Source of the DNA: Melanopsichium pennsylvanicum
Lineage: Eukaryota > Basidiomycota > Ustilaginomycetes > Ustilaginales
Assembly: GCA_900208305.1 (NCBI GenBank)
Contig: OAPG01000005.1
Span: 248,001 to 312,000 of the forward strand
Reading direction: 5' to 3'
DNA length: 64,000 nucleotides
The notes beneath the pieces are model-generated. The model did no database searches. It worked only from the letters and a program-made list of their open reading frames with translations, and was not told the origin of the DNA. Numbering within the stretch: the stretch's first letter is position 1; every line of letters starts with the position of its first letter. Positions 59,328-64,000 of the stretch are shown one piece after another. The position numbers were made by a program, and so were the translations under genes.

Positions 59328-61217
59328 CTAGTAACCAGAGGGACGTGCTTGGGGAAACGCAAATCCACCTCCTGTTTGCGGGTACTGTGATCCTTGTAGA
59401 TCCCCTTGTCCTCCTGCATACGCACCCGCACCACCAATCTGTGGGTTGGGCATAGCAAAACCTCCAGCGCCTGGCATCAACCCTCCACTTGCAGGAGCGT
59501 AGCTTGAACCACCACCACCACCACCAATGCTACCTGGTTGTTGCAACATATCTCTTTGACCGTATGCTGATTGTGTCTCGTACGGATTTGGGTACGGTGG
59601 AGGAGCATAACTGTTGGGTGTAGCTCCGTATGATTGGTATCCAGCGGATTGCGCAGGTGTTGGATAGCCAGATTGTGGATTGGGATAACCTGAAATAGGA
59701 GCAGGATAGCCAGGAGGATGTTGTGGCGGTGCACCATACGAGCTCTGCGGTGGATAGGATTGGGACTGTTGCGCTTGAGCGTATCCTCCTCCGGGTTGAG
59801 GATAACCACCACCACCCTGAGCCGAAGGAGCAGGATAACTAGGTTGATGAGAGTATCCGCTCAAACCAGTATCCACTCCTTGAGGCGGCAATGCACCACC
59901 AGCACTAGGAACAGGCGTGGCACCGCTCAAAGCAGCATCCCTCTCTCTCTTGAATGCTTCCATCTGACCCCTGAACCTCCTTTCCTTTTCGCGCTTATCC
60001 AACTCCTTCTTCTCTCTCCTCCTGTTGGCGTTCCTGTTCCAGCTGGATTCCTTCTCGTTTTCGTCGCTCGCATCATAGCTCGTATCGATAGGACCTAAGA
60101 GCAGCTTCAAACAGTACAATTCCTGGGTGAGTTCCACGCCCGTGCTCTTCCTAACCTGCTGAGATTCAATTGCGATATCAGAGCATACGTCAACCAAGTC
60201 TCCTACGCTCGGATCGTTGTCGATGGAATCCAACCACTCCTGAGCTTCTCGATCATTTCCCACGGCGGCGATCTGGAAGCTGATCGCATCTTCGCCGTAT
60301 CGAGTGCAACTGAGCTTTTCCTTGGCGTGTTGAAGCACTTTGACAATCTTTCCACCTTTCTCCGAGGATCCGGTTGGACGCCCATCGGTGATCACTAAAA
60401 CAAAGGCTGGTTTGTTCAGCCTGCCTTGAGTTGCAGGGGTAAGTACGAGCGGTTGGAGGATCTTGGATTCCAGCGAGGAACCCATGGGAGTGGCTCTACC
60501 ATCGTAAGCACACCTCGAGGTGAGTTGGTCCGCTTCAGCAACATTGTGGATGCGCGCTTGTGTGGGACTGTTCATCCAGGCAACTTCCATGCCGTCCGGA
60601 TCAAATCGTGCTGCTGCATCTGCGGCACGCTTCAGGATGCCAGCTAGGGCGTCTCTTCTTCTAGTACCCTCTGAGCGCATGGATGCTGAATCGTCGAGCA
60701 AAAACATGACATCAAAAAGTGCTAGCTTAACCAGATCCTGTGCGAGGTAAGGTGGGAGCTGCCACGAGTCAGCACACTGCTGAAGGGCACCCGAGGAAGC
60801 AATGTGTTGAGCGATACGGATGATATCAGGAAAAGTGTAGAAGGCATAGAGGTACTGGTCCATCACACACGTGGCCAACAGATTAGCAATATGCTTCCAA
60901 TCTCTGAGGCTGTCCCAGCCGAGATTGGGGTTGTTGGCAGCCATGGACAGCATGTTTGCGTTCGAGTTTGCAGGTGGTTGCTGCTGTTGGTAATGGTGAT
61001 GCGCATAGGCAGCACCAGCAGCGGCTACTGCAACACCACCGAGAGCTGCACCACCCAAGCTCGAGGCATTCGAGTTTGAAGGTTGGTGAGAGGACGACAT
61101 GGCAGGAGGAGCGGCGATAGATTGAGTGTGCTGATGTTTCTTTGATGCCTTGTAGAGCATATACGCCGAGATGCCCACGGCGAGACCTGCTAGAAGGAGT
61201 TTCTTGTTGAAGCCCAT
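59328..61217 (-). CDS. membrane-anchored von Willebrand factor A domain protein
   Basis: 629 residues. A single hydrophobic segment at 5-22 (KLLLAGLAVGISAYMLYK) followed by KASKK suggests an N-terminal anchor with the rest in the cytosol. The vWA domain spans about 165-350. Its metal-ion site (MIDAS) is DDSAS with D175, S177 and S179, supported by ITDGRPTG further on. Next comes a charged helix (KELDKREKERRFRGQMEAFKRERDAALSG) and a 190-residue tail rich in Gly, Tyr, Pro and Gln with repeated GYP/SYP units. The segment 65-80 is Ala/Gly-rich. I cannot name the family; soluble vWA domains usually bring proteins together through a bound metal. No intron is needed. Confidence 0.8.
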   Translation of the reverse strand: MGFNKKLLLAGLAVGISAYMLYKASKKHQHTQSIAAPPAMSSSHQPSNSNASSLGGAALGGVAVAAAGAAYAHHHYQQQQPPANSNANMLSMAANNPNLGWDSLRDWKHIANLLATCVMDQYLYAFYTFPDIIRIAQHIASSGALQQCADSWQLPPYLAQDLVKLALFDVMFLLDDSASMRSEGTRRRDALAGILKRAADAAARFDPDGMEVAWMNSPTQARIHNVAEADQLTSRCAYDGRATPMGSSLESKILQPLVLTPATQGRLNKPAFVLVITDGRPTGSSEKGGKIVKVLQHAKEKLSCTRYGEDAISFQIAAVGNDREAQEWLDSIDNDPSVGDLVDVCSDIAIESQQVRKSTGVELTQELYCLKLLLGPIDTSYDASDENEKESSWNRNANRRREKKELDKREKERRFRGQMEAFKRERDAALSGATPVPSAGGALPPQGVDTGLSGYSHQPSYPAPSAQGGGGYPQPGGGYAQAQQSQSYPPQSSYGAPPQHPPGYPAPISGYPNPQSGYPTPAQSAGYQSYGATPNSYAPPPYPNPYETQSAYGQRDMLQQPGSIGGGGGGSSYAPASGGLMPGAGGFAMPNPQIGGAGAYAGGQGDLQGSQYPQTGGGFAFPQARPSGY

Positions 61218-62192
61218 TCCCTTGAATTTGTAAATTGCTTATATCTCTTTTGCAATGCGCGCAGACCAAGTCGAGAGAGGTTGAGTGGATTCGACCGTAT
61301 GACAAAAGGGCACAGTGACGCGTGGTGTAAGGAATTGCGGAGGTCTACTGTAATTTATATAAAGCTGTGCCGTGCGTTGAGCTCCTCCTCGTGTAGTGTA
61401 TGTAGGTCACAAGTAATCAAGAGAAGAGAGTACAAATAGGCATGGTGTGCGCCGAGTGCGGCTCTCGACGTTACGCGACCTAAGTTAACGTCGTCCAGTT
61501 CAGTTCGATCCATGTATTAATAAAATAAATGACTGGAATTTAGTGTAATAATTACAAATTTGCTGTACCTTACGTGACTACACTGTGGAGGCGGCAGAGC
61601 CGAAAAAAGGCGGTGCACACGCACCGACCACCAAAAATAATGATTTGGATTTCAGCAACACTCTGTATTTAAGGATTTCTCCTTTTTTTTGTTGAATAAA
61701 CAGCGTTTATTTTTGGGTGTCAGAGAAAGGGTTCGCTTGCGATTCAACGGGCTGTGCATAGGGAGAGAGGGGTGTCTGTCTGTCTGTCTGCAAGTTTGAG
61801 TCGGGTCGATCTCTCTTTCTCTCTTCTCTCTTTTGTAAAGATGGCTTGCAGCTTCGGGTCGCTTCTGGCTATGCCTTCGGGAACTCGACACCGCCCTCTC
61901 ATTTTGGAAATCGCTTCAATGCTTTCATATGCCATACCAAGTTCCGATGGTCGGCTGTGTGCAATTAATACGTATTAGCCTTGTTTTCTTTCACGCCATA
62001 TCCTATGGATTGAAATCAAGCATCAAGTCTTTTGGTCCACATGATCGGTTTCAACACATGCTCACACGGGCAACGTTTGTGTTCAGGATTCGTGATATTG
62101 GTGTATTGGTCATTGCAATCAATTAATGCAGTAGATGAGCTTGGTACACCAAGGTTGAGTAAGAGTGCTGTAATCATCACTTGCGTCGTGCC
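61218..62192. other. spacer upstream of the vWA gene
   Basis: Holds the vWA promoter: TATATAAA at about 61357-61364 next to the TAAATTACAGTA element, and ACGCGT at 61318-61323. A CTGT repeat lies near 61773-61790. ORFs at 61652-61978 are low complexity. No gene is seen. Confidence 0.5.
61346..61357 (-). promoter_or_regulatory. recurrent TAAATTACAGTA element, copy 3, beside a TATA box
   Basis: Exact copy on the minus strand, 129-140 bases upstream of the vWA ATG. On that strand a TTTATATAAA sequence overlaps its 5' side, placing TACAGTA just downstream of a TATA-like box, where initiation could occur. Confidence 0.45.
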
Positions 62193-64000
62193 TTAGAGTC
62201 CGTACCTGTCCGCCAACCTTTGAACAATCACCGGTGGGAACTGACTCTTCTGCACTTCCCACTGAGGCCCGCTCATATCCCTAAAACCTGTCAGGATCTT
62301 TCTGAACATCTCGTTCAACTCCGCACTTGGCGTACTCCACCGCACCACCGCATTGCAAAAGTAGACGAATCCCTTTGCCGCTCCATTCGGGTTGACCTGA
62401 ATCATCTCGCACAATCCCCTAAATGCACTATCCTTTTCATCGTTGTCCTTGATATCCCACAACGCTTGGCACCACGATTCGATAAACACTTCGAGGTGCG
62501 GTGCCACCAATTGAGGCTGCACCAGTCCCAACCTTCCAATCGTCACCGCTGCGTTCTCCGATAGCGACTTGACAGATTTGGTCGACAGAAGCACGGGAAC
62601 CAACCGTTTGATCAGCTCGTCCACCCATTGAGTGAGTTCTGCATCGGCACCGTATTGAAGTGCGATTTCTCCAGCGGCCCAAGCAGCGTTGTTGCACACC
62701 GAGACGTTCTCCATCTTTGGTTCCGACTCGATTTGACGGATGAGTTCGGGCATCAGCGAGGCGAGAAACGGCTTGAGTAGGTCAAAGCAAGAAATGGCTA
62801 GATCACCCAACAAGGCGTACGCGGATTGGCGCACGGGCGCTTCGACATTGGTGATGCAGTGCCCCAACAACGGAAGAAGCGAAGGTTGAGAGCCAGCTAC
62901 TAGATCACGAACTGCTGTGTTGAGACCTTGTGTGAGACCGCTGAGAAGGTCGAGTGCCACAATGATAAATGTGCGATCCGGCACGTCCTGATCCACTGCT
63001 GGTTTCTGTGCTTCGGCTTCGGCTGCCGCGAGGTTGTCGTGAACGATGCCCACGCAGCGCTGAAATACCGGTGGCGAGTATGGCAAGAATCCGGGACCCA
63101 CAGCAATCGTGACGGATGACATGCATTCGAGCAAGGGGATGAGATCTGGATCCGTGTCGTGCAGACCCTGCCACTTGGCGATCAATGGTGGCATGACAAT
63201 TTCGACGTATTCCGGGCGATTCAAGGCCGAGCCAACCGAGTCAGCGAGAGTTCCCAAGGCATCGTAGAGGATGAGCAGGTTCTTTTGTTGGTACTTGTCA
63301 AAGGCAAAGACGAGCGTCTTGAGCACAGGCTCGAGGAAGGGTTCGAGGTTGCGCCCAGCTTCCTCTTCGAGGGTGGCGAAGGCGCTGCATCCGGCTTCCT
63401 GGACGCGCTTGTTGTTGTCAAGCACCATGTTGAGGAGGCCTTCCATGGCTGGAACAAAGAATTGCTGCTGGTGTTCGGGTGTTTCGGCGGCAACACACCA
63501 ACTCGAGTATCGGCCAAGGGTCCAGCAAGTGATGGATCGCACTAACGGTTTAGAGTCCTTGAGGCTATTGATGAGGAAAGGCACCAAGGTCGGCAGGTGA
63601 GGTTGAATGCCAGCGATGCAGCCTTCTGCAATAGCGCCGAGCGCAAGAATACCGCATTCTCTCTGCAACCAGTCCTCGCTGAACAATCTTTCCTTGAGGT
63701 ACGGCAGCAAGATTTCCAAGAGCTCGTCGCCAAAGTTGACTGCCATGACATCGAGTGCAGCAGCTGAACACTTGCGAAGGTTCCAATCCGAAATACCGTC
63801 GTCGTCCTCTTCGTCATCCTCATCATCGTCGAAATCGTCCTCGTCATCGTCCTGTGCCTCGATCGCAGCTCGCGACTTGCCGGTACCCGAAGCGCCTCCA
63901 TTGGCAGCATCATCAAGGTGCTCGTTGACGCGTGCACCACCTCCGTAGTGTCGAGGTTTGATGTCTTCGGCACGGTCGGGTACGGCAGCATCATCCTCGT
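62193..64000 (-). CDS. KAP104: transportin / karyopherin beta-2 (Kap104), C-terminal part
   Basis: At least 601 residues, open to the window edge, so the N-terminal HEAT repeats lie outside. Transportin imports cargoes with PY-type nuclear signals, such as hnRNP-like proteins, and releases them on Ran-GTP. The frame continues upstream of the internal Met at 63746 as ISDWNLRKCSAAALDVMAV, matching transportin exactly there. Before it is an acidic stretch (DDDEDDFDDDEDDEEDDD), the H8 loop that contacts Ran and cargo. HEAT repeats follow (LQRECGILALGAIAEGC, DSKPLVRSITCWTLGRYSSW, NNKRVQEAGCSAFATLEEEAG, SVCNNAAWAAGEIALQYG) and it ends in QFPPVIVQRLADRYGL, the usual terminus. The Met at 63746 is not the true start. 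Confidence 0.95.
   Translation of the reverse strand, partial: EDDAAVPDRAEDIKPRHYGGGARVNEHLDDAANGGASGTGKSRAAIEAQDDDEDDFDDDEDDEEDDDGISDWNLRKCSAAALDVMAVNFGDELLEILLPYLKERLFSEDWLQRECGILALGAIAEGCIAGIQPHLPTLVPFLINSLKDSKPLVRSITCWTLGRYSSWCVAAETPEHQQQFFVPAMEGLLNMVLDNNKRVQEAGCSAFATLEEEAGRNLEPFLEPVLKTLVFAFDKYQQKNLLILYDALGTLADSVGSALNRPEYVEIVMPPLIAKWQGLHDTDPDLIPLLECMSSVTIAVGPGFLPYSPPVFQRCVGIVHDNLAAAEAEAQKPAVDQDVPDRTFIIVALDLLSGLTQGLNTAVRDLVAGSQPSLLPLLGHCITNVEAPVRQSAYALLGDLAISCFDLLKPFLASLMPELIRQIESEPKMENVSVCNNAAWAAGEIALQYGADAELTQWVDELIKRLVPVLLSTKSVKSLSENAAVTIGRLGLVQPQLVAPHLEVFIESWCQALWDIKDNDEKDSAFRGLCEMIQVNPNGAAKGFVYFCNAVVRWSTPSAELNEMFRKILTGFRDMSGPQWEVQKSQFPPVIVQRLADRYGL

Noticed and set aside
62181..62564. 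plus-strand ORF of 127 codons at the Kap104 3' end
   Set aside because: Antisense to the conserved transportin C-terminus.
63542..63994. 150-codon minus-strand ORF at the right edge
   Set aside because: It is in another frame from transportin; the transportin frame itself is open to the edge and matches the family there.
1..64000. transposons, CRISPR arrays, mating-type or secondary-metabolite clusters
   Set aside because: No transposase, reverse transcriptase, terminal repeats, spacer arrays or backbone synthases were seen on either strand.

Overview
The window reads as nuclear DNA of a basidiomycete, most likely a smut fungus (Ustilaginales or a close relative). The reasons are long, almost intron-free genes (only one gene, ERD2, clearly needs splicing), Ser/Ala/Gln-rich disordered extensions on conserved eukaryotic proteins, a class II tRNA with an intron, and microsatellite-rich spacers. 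Species assignment is inference; no marker gene here fixes it.

Layout, left to right: tRNA-Leu(AAG) on the minus strand (750-852); ATG9 (+); a SNF5/SFH1-type chromatin remodeller subunit with polyglutamine and zinc-binding regions (+); the biotin-carrying alpha subunit of 3-methylcrotonyl-CoA carboxylase (+); COX23 (-); a p24/GOLD cargo receptor (+); EAF6 (-); a 1.8 kb spacer holding one doubtful minus-strand ORF; an unrecognised Ser/Thr-rich membrane protein (+); a lipid (sphingoid base/diacylglycerol) kinase (+); ERD2 with three exons (+); SMC3 (-); an RRM protein (-); a tail-anchored FHA coiled-coil protein of the Far10/SLMAP type (-); a 2.8 kb divergent spacer; a 2007-residue arrestin-like protein (+); PalC (+); a 1605-residue coiled-coil protein (-); a DRS2-type flippase (-); a pinin-domain protein (+); a membrane-anchored vWA protein (-); and the C-terminal part of a transportin/Kap104 (-) that runs off the right edge.

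There is no operon logic. Genes are convergent, divergent or tandem, and functions are mixed housekeeping ones. Two loose themes recur: membrane traffic (ATG9, p24, ERD2, DRS2, the arrestin-like protein, PalC) and chromatin/nuclear work (SNF5, EAF6, SMC3, pinin, Kap104, RRM protein). I see no transposon, CRISPR array, biosynthetic cluster or defence island.

The least explained material is (i) a 12-base element, TAAATTACAGTA, found identically in three distant spacers and degenerately in several more, often upstream of genes; (ii) a second 11-base element, ACAGTGTGAGT, shared by three spacers; (iii) the orphan Ser-rich membrane protein and a reversed ORF beside it that looks like a missing first membrane segment; and (iv) a second, C2H2-like zinc-binding pattern at the C-terminus of the SNF5 protein. 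All motif counts were made by eye.
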